From CAIUGU01 sp963819685 (GTDB lineage: Bacteria > Pseudomonadota > Gammaproteobacteria > Steroidobacterales > Steroidobacteraceae), in contig CAWFXI010000003.1 of assembly GCA_963819685.1 (NCBI GenBank), forward strand, positions 372,001 to 436,000: DNA of 64,000 bases. Reading direction: 5' to 3'. Positions 45,599 to 54,873 of this stretch are shown piece by piece (position 1 is the first letter of the stretch; the number at the start of each line of letters is the position of its first letter). A program made the position numbers and the translations under genes. Under the pieces are notes generated by a model. It did not search any database and had not been told where the DNA came from. It saw only the letters and a program-made list of their open reading frames with translations.

Positions 45599-46450
45599 TC
45601 AGGCCAGAACCTGTCCTCGACTGATGCGTCGCAGGTACCTCGGGAACTCCAGGGCAAATCGCGTCTTCAGGGACTCGGCTCGTGACTCATACCTGGTCGT
45701 TGTGGACAGCAGAATGGGTTCCTTGAAGGCGAACAACAGCAGGTTCTCGTCCGGTTGCACCGGGACAAGCACAACGCTCCCGTCGAAGGCATCCAGAATG
45801 CGTCCTATGTGCGCGGCAAAGCGGTCCTGCCGACCCGAGAAATTCATGACCAATACGCCTTCCGGCAGGAGGCTTGCGGCGGCCCGCGCATAAAAATCGG
45901 ATCTGGCAAGTGCCGGGGCGACTCCTTCCGGATCAAACGCGTCTATCAGGATCACGTCCACCGGTCCGGGCAGGCGGGCAAAGTACCTGGCGCCGTCGGC
46001 ATGTACGACCCGAAACCGGTCATCGTCTGCCGGTACGCAAAATTCGTCGCGCAAGGCGATGACATCTGCATCGACTTCGATGACGGTGATCTGTGTTTCA
46101 GGCAGGTTGCGATAGCAGAACTTTGGAATGGAGCCCCCGCCAAGCCCGACCATGACGATGTGCTGCGGATCCGGATTGAACAGCAGGAACGCCATCATCT
46201 TGCGCGTGTACGCATTGATCAGCGCATCAGGCTCTCCAAGGCGCATCCGGCTCTGCACTGCAACTTGCGTAAAGTGAAGACAACGCTCCGACGCGGTTTC
46301 GAAAATATAGGGTCGATTCAACTCACCACTCAAGAGCAGCCTGGACACATCCGCGACGTCCAGCCCGTCTGGCGCGGGCAGCCGGATGATGCCCGGGTCG
46401 AAACTCCACGGGCTCTCGAATTGCAGAAACGCTGGTTTTCGTCGGCTCAT
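45599..46450 (-). CDS. Spermidine synthase-like methyltransferase-fold protein
   Basis: A 283-residue protein with the spermidine-synthase Rossmann fold: ALINAYTRKMMAFLLFNPDPQHIVMVGLGGGSIPKF, VIEVDADVIALRDEF and DVILIDAFDPEGVAP. It could transfer aminopropyl groups, but many such short proteins lack known substrates. ATG 46450 is chosen; the much longer open frame upstream has no similarity. It converges with modC and is divergent from the ribbon-helix-helix gene. Confidence 0.75.
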   Translation of the reverse strand: MSRRKPAFLQFESPWSFDPGIIRLPAPDGLDVADVSRLLLSGELNRPYIFETASERCLHFTQVAVQSRMRLGEPDALINAYTRKMMAFLLFNPDPQHIVMVGLGGGSIPKFCYRNLPETQITVIEVDADVIALRDEFCVPADDDRFRVVHADGARYFARLPGPVDVILIDAFDPEGVAPALARSDFYARAAASLLPEGVLVMNFSGRQDRFAAHIGRILDAFDGSVVLVPVQPDENLLLFAFKEPILLSTTTRYESRAESLKTRFALEFPRYLRRISRGQVLA

Positions 46451-46509
46451 GAAATGTCGCAACCGTTGTGGCAGAGCGCCCGCAGATCGCTGTTTACGAT
46501 TATGTGTGT

Positions 46510-46534
46510 TTAATGATAATGTAACGCACATTAA
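46510..46534. promoter_or_regulatory. Dyad between divergent genes, operator candidate
   Basis: TTAATG and CATTAA form an inverted repeat across 13 bases in an AT-rich stretch between the spermidine-synthase-like and ribbon-helix-helix genes. It could be the autoregulatory site of the ribbon-helix-helix protein or a shared promoter. Confidence 0.35.
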
Positions 46535-46558
46535 ATTACCACCGACTGCGAGTCCTCC

Positions 46559-46783
46559 TTGGCTACCGAAGATCGCACTGCTCGCCTGACGATCCTGATA
46601 GATCCCCGCAAGAAGGAGCTGTTCGAGCAGCTGTGTGCGGACGAGGACGCCACCCCTTCGCAGGTGGTGCGCCGGCTGATGCGTCGCTACATCGAGGAGC
46701 GCACGGGAAAACCGTGGACGCCTGTGGAAGACGTCCCGAGTGGCAAGCGTCGTCGCAGCGCCAGCCGCATCGCCAGTCGCTGA
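46559..46783 (+). CDS. Ribbon-helix-helix (CopG-like) DNA-binding protein
   Basis: A 74-residue protein whose ARLTILIDPRKKELFEQLCADEDATPSQVVRRLMRRYIEE segment shows the beta strand, helix, helix pattern of RHH regulators. A basic tail (KRRRSASRIASR) follows. The start is TTG 46559, with only a weak ribosome site. It may regulate its own promoter through the dyad at 46510-46534. No toxin gene is adjacent, so an antitoxin role is not supported. Confidence 0.6.
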   Translation: MATEDRTARLTILIDPRKKELFEQLCADEDATPSQVVRRLMRRYIEERTGKPWTPVEDVPSGKRRRSASRIASR

Positions 46784-46839
46784 AGTCTGTACACAGACAG
46801 CAGGTATTTCTTCGTGAACCCGCGATGGAGCCGTTCGGC

Positions 46840-48690
46840 ATGACTGACTTTTTTCTTGCAACCAGCGGCGCGCCAGACTGGCTGAAACATGATCGTCTCA
46901 GGGAATGGGTCGCTGTCGATTGCCACACTGACGCAGCCCGATCGGATTCACTGGGCAGATGGCACGCAGCGCGAATATGACGCTCTGTGTGATGCAATGG
47001 TCGGAAGCGGCATGCTGGTGAGACTCAATCCGGAGAAGCGCAGGAATTCCTTTCTCGCGTGTTCCGATCCCAGTGATGTCGCCCGTGTCGAGGACCGCAC
47101 CTTTATCTGCTCGGCAGAAAAAGGGAGATGCCGGCCCGACGAACAATTGGGAAGATCCCGCTGTAATGCGTAGCACGTTGAACGGATTGTTCAAGCGGAT
47201 GCATGCGCGGGCGCACGATGTACGTCATTCCCTTTTCCATGGGTCCGCTAGGCAGCCCCATCGCCCATATCGGTGTCGAGATTACCGATAGTCCCTATGT
47301 GGCCGTCAATATGCGAATCATGACGCGTATGGGCAACGATGTTCTGAAGCTGCTGGGCGCGGACGGTGCGTTCGTACCCTGCATCCATTCAGTCGGCGCC
47401 CCGCTCGCGCCTGGCGAGAAAGATGCCCGCTGGCCCTGCAATCGCAAGACGAAGTACATCGTTCATTATCCCGGAAACCCGTGAAATCTGGTCCTACGGC
47501 TTCGGGCTATGGCGGCAATGCCCTGCTCGGCAAGAAGTGCTTTGCACTGCGCATCGCTTCGAACATGGCACGAGATGAAGGATGGCTGGCGGAGCACATG
47601 CTGATTCTCGGAGTCGAGAATCCGCAGGGCAAGAAAACCTACGTCGCAGCGGCATTTCCGTCGGCGTGCGGCAAGACCAATTTTGCGATGCTGATTCCAC
47701 CGCAGTCGTTCAACGGCTGGAAGATCACGACAGTCGGCGACGACATTGCATGGATCAAGCCGGGCACGGGACGGTCGACTGCATGCCATCAATCCGGAGG
47801 CGGGGTTCTTCGGGGTCGCGCCGGGGACCTCTGAGCAGACCAATTTCAACGCGATGGCCACGCTTAAGGAAAATGTCATCTTTACGAACGTCGCGCTGAC
47901 CGACGATGGCGATGTCTGGTGGGAAGGCATGACGCAAGGAGCCGCCCGCACACCTCATCGACTGGACTGGTCAGGACTGGACTCCGGAGATCGGTCGTGC
48001 CACGGGACGCAAGGCTGCGCACCCGAATTCCCGGTTCACGGTACCTGCCAGCCAGTGTCCGTCGATTGATCCGAGATGGGAGGATCCGAAGGGCGTGCCG
48101 ATTTCTGCCTTTATCTTTGGTGGACGCCGGGCAACGACGGTGCCACTGGTCTATGAGGCCTTCAACTGGAACTTCGGTGTGTACATGGCGGCCACGCTGG
48201 GATCCGAGACCACTGCAGCGGCCACTGGCGCAGCAGGGAATCGTGCGCCGCGACCCGTTTGCGATGCTGCCGTTTTGCGGCTATCACATGGGTGACTATT
48301 TCAACCACTGGCTGAAGATGGGTCGCCCGTGTGCCGTCCAAGCCCAGGATCTTCTGTGTGAACTGGTTTCGGCGCAACGAGAAAGGCGAGTTCATGTGGC
48401 CGGGCTTTGGCGACAACATGCGGGTCCTGAAGTGGATCGTCGAGCGCGTCCAGGGGCGTGCGGGTGCTATCGAGACCAACGTGGGCTGGATGCCGGGATT
48501 CGACGATCTCGACTGGTCAGGAAGCGACATGACGCGCGCTGAATTCGAGCCTCTGATGAAGATTGATGCGGCAGCCTGGGACACCGAACTGTCCCAGCAC
48601 AGGGAGTGGTTCGACAAACTGAGTGACCGGCTGCCAGTCCAGTTCCTGCTGAAGAGCGAGCTGCTCGGCTTGCGCCTGACGCCGACCTGA
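46840..48690 (+). pseudogene. pckG: Phosphoenolpyruvate carboxykinase (GTP), about nine frameshifts
   Basis: The complete protein is readable across frames: LTQPDRIHWADGTQREYDALC, LNPEKRRNSFLACSDPSDVARVEDRTFICS, MYVIPFSMGPLGSPIAHIG, the P-loop-type AAFPSACGKTNFAMLIPP, FNWNFGVYMAATLGSE, FCVNWFRRNEKGEFMWPGFGDNMRVLKWIVERV and a C-terminal LLGLRLTPT. The enzyme makes PEP from oxaloacetate in gluconeogenesis. Breaks lie near 46900, 47130, 47195, 47475, 47770, 47820-47935, 48060, 48235 and 48325. Nearly every residue between breaks fits the family, which suggests assembly indels in an intact gene. The start, ATG 46840 or 46825, is uncertain. Confidence 0.88.
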
Positions 48691-48789
48691 AGGCGTCGCA
48701 CTGACTGACGACGGCGCATTCCGCTTGGCCAACTGCGCCATCCTTGCGGGAATGCCGATTCACTGCGGATTCCATGATCACCAGTCAAA

Positions 48790-49516
48790 GACCCGCTACT
48801 TCATGTCTCGTTCGTCGCGGTACGTGGAATCCCCCACGCTGGTTGCCCCCCAAGCTCACTGAACTCGGGCATCAGCCTTTCACTGCGGTCGAGCACGCTT
48901 CACTGGCTCGATGGCTCCAGGAGGCGACGTGGCCAAAGGATACGCTGGCATATCACGGACTCGAGGGCTACCTGACGGCGCTGCTCGTGTGGCCCGTCGA
49001 ATTGCAGCCAGGCGCGTGGTTGCCGCCAATCTGGAATCAGGGGGGATGGAAAATTCCACCGCCAATCGAGACGACCGAGCGGCTACCAGGATTTTCTGGA
49101 GCTGGTCCTTGGGTATCTGCGTACTCTCGACAAGGGCTTGATGGATAGCCCGCCATTTTTTTTGACCCGCATGAGTCTGCCGCTTCAGTGAGGGGTCATT
49201 TGGAACAATGGATTGCATTCAGCGCTGGGCACTGGGATTTGGCCGCGGTTTGCAGCAAACCGCACAATCCCGGGTCGTGCCAGATCTCGATACCCGCGAA
49301 TCAGTTCGCTCTATTGCGACTTATGCAGCGGGGCGCGTACATGGTAACCAGGGCCACGTGCGGCAAGCGTATGGCGAATTGGCTCAAGCCGCGCTGAAGC
49401 TTGCAGCGAGACGCCGCTCCCGCGGGCCTCTCGGGCTCCTTGCGAAGCAACCGGATACCCTGAAGCCGCTGGGCCACAGCGGGGATAGGCTCGGGCGGCC
49501 GATCGAAAGCAGGTAG
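48790..49516 (+). pseudogene. UPF0149/YecA-like protein, frameshifted
   Basis: Segments match UPF0149 proteins: LARWLQEATW, HGLEGYLTALLVWPVELQPGAWLPPIWNQGG, then in another frame RYQDFLELVLGYLRTLDKGLM, then in a third WALGFGRGLQQTAQ and ELAQAALKLAARRRSRGP. Frame changes are near 49083 and 49150-49230, the latter beside a run of eight or more T. Function is not established for the family. The first 100 bases after pckG do not show a clear start. Confidence 0.6.
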
Positions 49517-49549
49517 CCTTGCCGCATGCCTGCGGCACGGACAGCGTTA

Positions 49550-49929
49550 CTAGCGCCCCACCAACTGCTGCAACGCCTTGAGATGCGGGGCAGCGGCAGT
49601 TTGCGCGGCTTTCTCAAGTTCCCGGTAGTGCCGATGATCTGTTCGCCCGCAGGTGACAGCTCGGCGCCACCACCGCGCTTGCCGCCTGTGGCGGTTGTCA
49701 CCACGGGAGTCTTGAACGACTGGTTCAGTGCGTCGAGCAGCATCCAGGCGCGGCGATAGGACATGTCGAGCTGGCGCGCGGCCGCGGAGATGGATCGATG
49801 GTCGCGGATGGCTTCGAGCAGGGCGATCTTGCCGGGCCCGACGCGGCCCGCATCGGGGGGAGACAGGTCCACTCGCAGACTGAGTTTCGCGCTGGTGCCC
49901 ATGTTGATGGTCCCGGATCGTGATTTCAC
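49550..49929 (-). CDS. ModE-type winged-helix protein (DNA-binding domain only)
   Basis: About 125 residues. LSLRVDLSPPDAGRVGPGKIALLEAIRDHRSISAAARQLDMSYRRAWMLLDALNQSF and TTATGGKRGGGAELSPAGEQII match the N-terminal HTH domain of ModE. There is no room for a TOBE molybdate-sensing domain, as in the one-domain ModE homologues. An indel near 49628 shifts the end; the corrected frame reads HYRELEKAAQTAAAPHLKALQQLVGR and stops at 49550. It may act on the modA operator at 42915. The start is GTG 49929 or ATG 49902; mmsA is divergent. Confidence 0.75.
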
Positions 49930-49965
49930 CTGCAGTGTAGCTGGCTTGGCATAGAATCAGGACCA

Positions 49966-51504
49966 ATGAGCAGCACGGTTTCTTCGTTTCCAGCTTCCGG
50001 ACAGGCTTCGGAACCGGTACTCGGACATTTCATTGGTGGAATGAAGGTCGCGGGCAATTCAGGGCGCCAGGGTCCTGTGTTCAATCCGGCGACGGGTGTT
50101 GCCCAGGCGACCGTCGCATTTGCTTCGGCCGACGAAACCCGGCTGGCGATCCAGGCGGCGAAAGCGGCTTTGCCTGCTTGGGCGGCAACGCCGCCATTGC
50201 AGCGCGCCCGAGTGCTGTTCCGGTTCAAGGCGCTGCTCGATGCCCATGTCGATGAACTCGCCGCCATCATCACGCGTGAACACGGCAAGGTATTTGCCGA
50301 TGCCCGCGGCGAAGTCACACGCGGTATCGAGGTCGTGGAATTTGCGTGCGGCATTCCGCATCTTCTCAAAGGTGAGTTCTCCGATACGGTGGGAGGCGGC
50401 ATCGACAGCTGGTCATTACGGCAGCCGGTGGGCGTCTGTGCTGGCATTACTCCGTTCAATTTTCCGGCGATGGTTCCCCTGTGGATGTTTCCGATCGCCA
50501 TCGCGTGCGGGAACACGTTCATTCTCAAGCCCTCCGAGAAGGATCCTGGTTGCCCGTTGCGGCTCGCGGAGCTGCTTGCGGAAGCCGGCTTGCCGCCGGG
50601 AGTATTCAATGTCGTGAATGGTGATCGTGAGGCGGTTGCGACGCTGCTGACGGATCCCGATGTGGCTGCCGTCAGTTTCGTCGGTTCTACGCCAGTGGCC
50701 GAATACATCTACACCACTGCTTCTGCGCACGGCAAACGCGTGCAGGCGCTCGGAGGCGCGAAGAACCATCTCGTAGTGATGCCGGATGCCGACCTCAAGC
50801 AGGCGACGCAGGCTTTGCTCGGTGCTGCCTACGGCTCAGCCGGTGAGCGCTGCATGGCGATTTCAGTCGCCGTCGCCGTCGGTGATGCGGGTGATGCATT
50901 GGTCGGTCAGCTTGAAGCCGGAATCGCCCGGCTCAAAGTCGGGCCCGGTACAGGCGCCGATGTGGACATGGGCCCGCTGGTCACTCGCGAGCATCTCGAC
51001 AAGGTTCGTGGTTACGTTGACCAGGGCGTCAAGGAAGGCGCGAGACTTGTGGTGGATGGTCGTGGCATCACCATTCCCGGGCATGAACGGGGTTTCTTTC
51101 TCGGCGCGTCGCTGTTTGATCATGTGACACCAGCAATGCGGATTTACCGGGAAGAGATCTTCGGACCCGTGCTGGTCGTCGTGCGTGTGCCGGATCTTGA
51201 AACGGCACTCAAGCTCGTCAACGCGCATGAGTTTGGCAACGGCACGTCGATCTTTACCGCGAGCGGCGCTGCTGCCCGCCGCTTTTCGCAAGGCGTTGAG
51301 GCCGGCATGGTCGGCATCAATGTGCCGATTCCCGTGCCGATGGCATTTCACAGTTTCGGTGGCTGGAAGCGCTCGCTGTTCGGTGCGCTGCACGTCCATG
51401 GCTCTGATGGCGTGCGCTTTTACACCCGGCTCAAGACTGTAACGGCTCGTTGGCCCACGGGCACCAAGGACGGTTCGGAATTCCTGATGCCCACTATGAA
51501 GTAG
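49966..51504 (+). CDS. mmsA: Methylmalonate-semialdehyde dehydrogenase (CoA-acylating)
   Basis: A 512-residue aldehyde dehydrogenase that oxidises (methyl)malonate semialdehyde to propionyl- or acetyl-CoA in valine and inositol breakdown. ITPFNFPAMVPLWMFPIAIACGNTF, VSFVGSTPVAEYIYTTA, the catalytic GERCMAIS and GINVPIPVPMAFHSFGGWKRSLFG are typical of MmsA. The gene is alone on its strand, divergent from the ModE-type gene. Confidence 0.94.
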   Translation: MSSTVSSFPASGQASEPVLGHFIGGMKVAGNSGRQGPVFNPATGVAQATVAFASADETRLAIQAAKAALPAWAATPPLQRARVLFRFKALLDAHVDELAAIITREHGKVFADARGEVTRGIEVVEFACGIPHLLKGEFSDTVGGGIDSWSLRQPVGVCAGITPFNFPAMVPLWMFPIAIACGNTFILKPSEKDPGCPLRLAELLAEAGLPPGVFNVVNGDREAVATLLTDPDVAAVSFVGSTPVAEYIYTTASAHGKRVQALGGAKNHLVVMPDADLKQATQALLGAAYGSAGERCMAISVAVAVGDAGDALVGQLEAGIARLKVGPGTGADVDMGPLVTREHLDKVRGYVDQGVKEGARLVVDGRGITIPGHERGFFLGASLFDHVTPAMRIYREEIFGPVLVVVRVPDLETALKLVNAHEFGNGTSIFTASGAAARRFSQGVEAGMVGINVPIPVPMAFHSFGGWKRSLFGALHVHGSDGVRFYTRLKTVTARWPTGTKDGSEFLMPTMK

Positions 51505-51566
51505 GGTGGCAGGTTACTGGCCGGGATGGGGCCTTGACTCCACTTGTCATGTTTGAGATATTCATA

Positions 51567-51585
51567 ATGATGTTTAAAACATCAT
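51567..51585. promoter_or_regulatory. Perfect 9-bp inverted repeat, operator of the XRE gene
   Basis: ATGATGTTT A AAACATCAT is a perfect dyad 16 bases ahead of the XRE start, flanked by two direct copies of GATATTC at 51557 and 51590. This is the usual layout of an autorepressor site. Confidence 0.5.
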
Positions 51586-51601
51586 ACAGGATATTCAAGG
51601 C

Positions 51602-51853
51602 ATGCTGACAGCCGCCCAGTTGCGTGCCGCCCGATCTCTACTCGGCATCGATCAACGGATGCTAGCCGAGGCGGCCGGGCTTTCAGTCCCCACGATCCAG
51701 CGCATGGAGTCGAGTGATGGGGTCATCCGCGGCAACGTGGACTCGCTGGTGAAGCTCGTGGCGGCACTCGATGCCGCAGGTATCGAGCTGATTGCAGAGG
51801 GGATGCCGAGCACAGGCGGGGGCCGCGGTGTCCGGCTAAAGGCCACCCCCTAG
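51602..51853 (+). CDS. XRE-family helix-turn-helix regulator
   Basis: An 83-residue protein with one HTH domain at the N-terminus (LRAARSLLGIDQRMLAEAAGLSVPTIQRMESSDG). The C-terminus (GIELIAEGMPSTGGGRGVRLK) matches short HTH proteins that may regulate themselves. It begins right after the dyad at 51567-51585 and ends nine bases before hyfB, so it could also control the membrane complex. Confidence 0.75.
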   Translation: MLTAAQLRAARSLLGIDQRMLAEAAGLSVPTIQRMESSDGVIRGNVDSLVKLVAALDAAGIELIAEGMPSTGGGRGVRLKATP

Positions 51854-51862
51854 GCGCCGGGT

Positions 51863-53911
51863 ATGCTCCTCATCATGGCCAACCCGGCGATCGGTATTAA
51901 TGCAGCAGCGACCTGGATGTTGGCCGCGCTGTTTGTACTTGTACTGGTTGGAATTGTTGCGGGTCGAGTACGTGCCGGCGCTCTCATCGTTTATTTCGGC
52001 TGCGCAATCACGACCGCCGTGTTGGCTGTGCTGGCATTCAGTGCACTGATCGCGCCGCCTGGTGCGCTGGATCTCTTGTCGTTGCCGGTGGGACTGCCAT
52101 TGGGGCGGACGTTGCTGGGGCTGGATGCACTGAGTGCGGTCTTCAGCCTGATCATCAATGCCGTTGCCGCCATCGTCAGTCTGTATGCCGTGGGTTACGG
52201 CGCTCACGAAGCCGAGCCGCGACGGGTACTGCCGTTCTATCCGGCGTTCCTCGCGGGTATGAACCTCGTGCTGCTGGCGAATGACGCTTTTTCGTTTCTC
52301 GTGGGATGGGAATTCATGTCGCTGGGCTCCTGGGCTCTGGTCGTGAGCAATGACCGCGACGAGTCGGCACGCTTCGCAGGCTATACCTATCTCGTCATGG
52401 CCTTTGGCGGCACGCTGGCGCTCCTGCTCGCGTTCGGCCTGCTGGCCGGCCCCGCAGGCGGATATGCTTTTACCCAGATGCGCATGATTGCACCGGAGGC
52501 CATGCCCGGAGTCGCAGTGGTGCTGCTCGCACTCGTGGGTGCGGGTTCGAAGGCAGGCTTGTTTCCCCTGCATGGCTGGCTGCCGCTGGCTCATCCCGCA
52601 GCGCCGTCGCATGTGTCGGCGCTGATGAGCGGCGTGATGACCAAGGTCGCGATCTACGGATTTCTGCGGCTCACCTTCGATCTGGCGCAGCCGGGTGAGT
52701 CGGGAGTATGGCTCGGCGCGGTGCTGATCGTGCTCGGTACAGTGACCGCGGTTTACGGTGTGCTCGCGGCACTTTTCAATACCGATATCAAGCGCGTACT
52801 GGCCTTCAGCACCATCGAGAACATCGGCGTCATCTTTGCGGCTTTCGGGCTGGCCATGGCCTTCAACGCCGTTGGCTTCCCGGCCATCGCGGCACTCGCC
52901 ATGTCTGCCGGCCTGCTGCATGTCGCCAATCACGCATTGTTCAAGAGCCTGTTATTCATGGGGGCGGGCGCGGTCGTCAATGCTACGGGCGCGCGCAATC
53001 TCGATGCATATGGTGGGCTCGCTTCCCGTATGCCCTGGACGATGGGGACGTTTCTGGTTGGCGTAGCGGCCATTGCGGCGTTTCCGCCGTTCAATGGTTT
53101 CGTATCGGAGTGGCTGCTGTTCCAGTCGGTACTCGCGAGTCCCGATGTTCCTGACTGGCTCCTGAAGATGCTCGTGCCGGCAGCTGGCGCCGGCCTGGCG
53201 CTTGCCGCTGCGCTGGCAGCAGCGTGCTTTGTCCGCTTGTTCGGCATCACGTTCCTGGGGCGTCCCCGCTCGCCGGCCGCTGCACGCGCCACGGAGACGG
53301 ATCATTTCTCAGTATTCGCCATGCTATTGCCCGCCGCGGCATGCGTGGCCATCGGCGCGCTGCCAGTGTTTCTGCTTGAGCCGTTGCAGCAGGCCGTCAT
53401 GTTCTGTCTGGGCACGCGACTGCCGGACCAGACTGCCATCCCGTGGATGTCGCTCGTTCCCCTGCCAAGTTCCAGTAGTTCCTACAATGGCCTCACGATT
53501 CTCGTGTTCCTGGTACTGGCGGCAGCACTTACAGCAGTCGGGCTCAGGCTCCTGGCATCGGGCGCGTGGCGACGCAGCCCCGCCTGGGACTGCGGGTTCC
53601 CGGATCCGCGGCCGATCACGCAATACAGTGCCGAGAGTTTTGCGCAACCCATCAAGCGAGTGTTCGGGACGACGCTCTTTGCAGCTCGTGAGGGTGTGGC
53701 CATGCCTCACCCCGGCGAAACCCGTGTGGCCCGTGCTGAAGTCCACTGGCGCGATCTGCCCTGGGAACTCGTCTATGTACCGATGGGGCGGGCGGTGCTC
53801 TGGATTGCGGGCAGGCTTAACGCCCTGCAGTTCCTGACGATCCGCCGCTATCTCATGCTGGTGTTTGCGGCGCTCATTATCCTGCTGATAGTGGTCACGC
53901 TATGGCCCTGA
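51863..53911 (+). CDS. hyfB: Hydrogenase-4 component B-like proton-translocating subunit
   Basis: A 682-residue antiporter-like (NuoL/M) membrane protein with about 15 helices. GWEFMSLGSWALVVSNDRDESARFAGYTYLVMAFGG, HGWLPLAHPAAPSHVSALMSGVMTKVAIYGFLR and HVANHALFKSLLFMGAGAVV carry the conserved charged residues of the proton channel. It is the first gene of a six-gene operon and overlaps hyfC by ten bases. In the complex it would move protons or sodium. Confidence 0.9.
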   Translation: MLLIMANPAIGINAAATWMLAALFVLVLVGIVAGRVRAGALIVYFGCAITTAVLAVLAFSALIAPPGALDLLSLPVGLPLGRTLLGLDALSAVFSLIINAVAAIVSLYAVGYGAHEAEPRRVLPFYPAFLAGMNLVLLANDAFSFLVGWEFMSLGSWALVVSNDRDESARFAGYTYLVMAFGGTLALLLAFGLLAGPAGGYAFTQMRMIAPEAMPGVAVVLLALVGAGSKAGLFPLHGWLPLAHPAAPSHVSALMSGVMTKVAIYGFLRLTFDLAQPGESGVWLGAVLIVLGTVTAVYGVLAALFNTDIKRVLAFSTIENIGVIFAAFGLAMAFNAVGFPAIAALAMSAGLLHVANHALFKSLLFMGAGAVVNATGARNLDAYGGLASRMPWTMGTFLVGVAAIAAFPPFNGFVSEWLLFQSVLASPDVPDWLLKMLVPAAGAGLALAAALAAACFVRLFGITFLGRPRSPAAARATETDHFSVFAMLLPAAACVAIGALPVFLLEPLQQAVMFCLGTRLPDQTAIPWMSLVPLPSSSSSYNGLTILVFLVLAAALTAVGLRLLASGAWRRSPAWDCGFPDPRPITQYSAESFAQPIKRVFGTTLFAAREGVAMPHPGETRVARAEVHWRDLPWELVYVPMGRAVLWIAGRLNALQFLTIRRYLMLVFAALIILLIVVTLWP

Positions 53912-54873
53912 CAGCAACTCTGGGCGCGCAGTTGCTGCTGCAGGGTCTGCAGATGCTGCTCGTGATTCTGATCGCCCCTCTGCTCATTGGCGTCACACGC
54001 AAGACCAGAGCCCGGTTGCTGCGCCGGCAAGGGGCATCGATCTTGCAGCCGTATCGCGACCTGCTGCGCCTCTCCCGCAAGGAAGTGATAGTTGCCGAGA
54101 CCGCCTCGCCGCTCTTCCGCAGCTACCCGTATGTCGTCTTTGCCGCCACCTGGGTGGCAGCGGCGCTCGTGCCCACTTTCGCTACGCATCTGATTTTCGG
54201 CTGGTCCGGCGACTTCATTGCAATCGTGGCCCTGCTCGGTACGGCTCGCGCGGCGATGGCACTTGCCGGCCTCGACGTCGGTACGAGTTTCGGCGGCATC
54301 GGCGCCAGCCGCGAAGTGATGATAGCGGCACTGGCTGAACCGGCGATGCTGATGGTCGTATTCGTCGTCGCACTGCTCGCCGGCACGAGCCAGTTGTCCG
54401 CCGTATCGGATTTCATGAGCGTTGCCGGCGTTGGCCTGCGCGTATCGCTGGCCATGGGACTGATCGCGCTGGTGATGGTGGCCATCGCGGAGAATGGCCG
54501 GATACCGGTCGACAACCCGTCGACCCATCTTGAGCTCACGATGGTTCATGAAGCGATGGTGCTGGAGTATGCGGGACGCCATCTGCTCATGATCGAACTC
54601 GCGTCCGCCGTAAAGCTGGTGGCTTACTTGTCGATCCTCGCTTGCGTCTTCCTGCCCGGCGGCATCATGAGAGGCGAGCATACCCCCATCGCCCTGGTAG
54701 TCGGCGTGTTTGCCTATGTCGCCAAACTGCTGGGCATGGCGGTCCTGCTCGGAGCTTTCGAGACGTCGATCGCGAAGATGCGCGTATTCAGGGTGCCTGA
54801 CTTTCTGGGGGCAGCGCTGATGCTCGGACTCCTTGCGACGTTGCTGCTCTTCGTGTCCAGGGTGACGGGGTGA
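53902..54873 (+). CDS. hyfC: HyfC-like membrane subunit (NuoH family)
   Basis: A 323-residue membrane protein with about eight helices. ENGRIPVDNPSTHLELTMVHEAMVLEYAG is the conserved NuoH/HycD segment that contacts the hydrophilic arm. It should couple the soluble subunits HyfG and HyfI to the membrane pumps. It overlaps hyfB and hyfE. Confidence 0.9.
   Translation: MALTATLGAQLLLQGLQMLLVILIAPLLIGVTRKTRARLLRRQGASILQPYRDLLRLSRKEVIVAETASPLFRSYPYVVFAATWVAAALVPTFATHLIFGWSGDFIAIVALLGTARAAMALAGLDVGTSFGGIGASREVMIAALAEPAMLMVVFVVALLAGTSQLSAVSDFMSVAGVGLRVSLAMGLIALVMVAIAENGRIPVDNPSTHLELTMVHEAMVLEYAGRHLLMIELASAVKLVAYLSILACVFLPGGIMRGEHTPIALVVGVFAYVAKLLGMAVLLGAFETSIAKMRVFRVPDFLGAALMLGLLATLLLFVSRVTG

Noticed and set aside
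46559..46783. Antitoxin of a toxin-antitoxin pair
   Set aside because: The ribbon-helix-helix protein has no small toxin-like gene on either side; its neighbours are a spermidine-synthase-like gene and pckG.
48690..48790. Separate small gene between pckG and the UPF0149-type gene
   Set aside because: An open stretch reads ANCAILAGMPIHCGFHDHQ, but no start, ribosome site or similarity supports it; it may be the indel-broken start of the UPF0149 gene.
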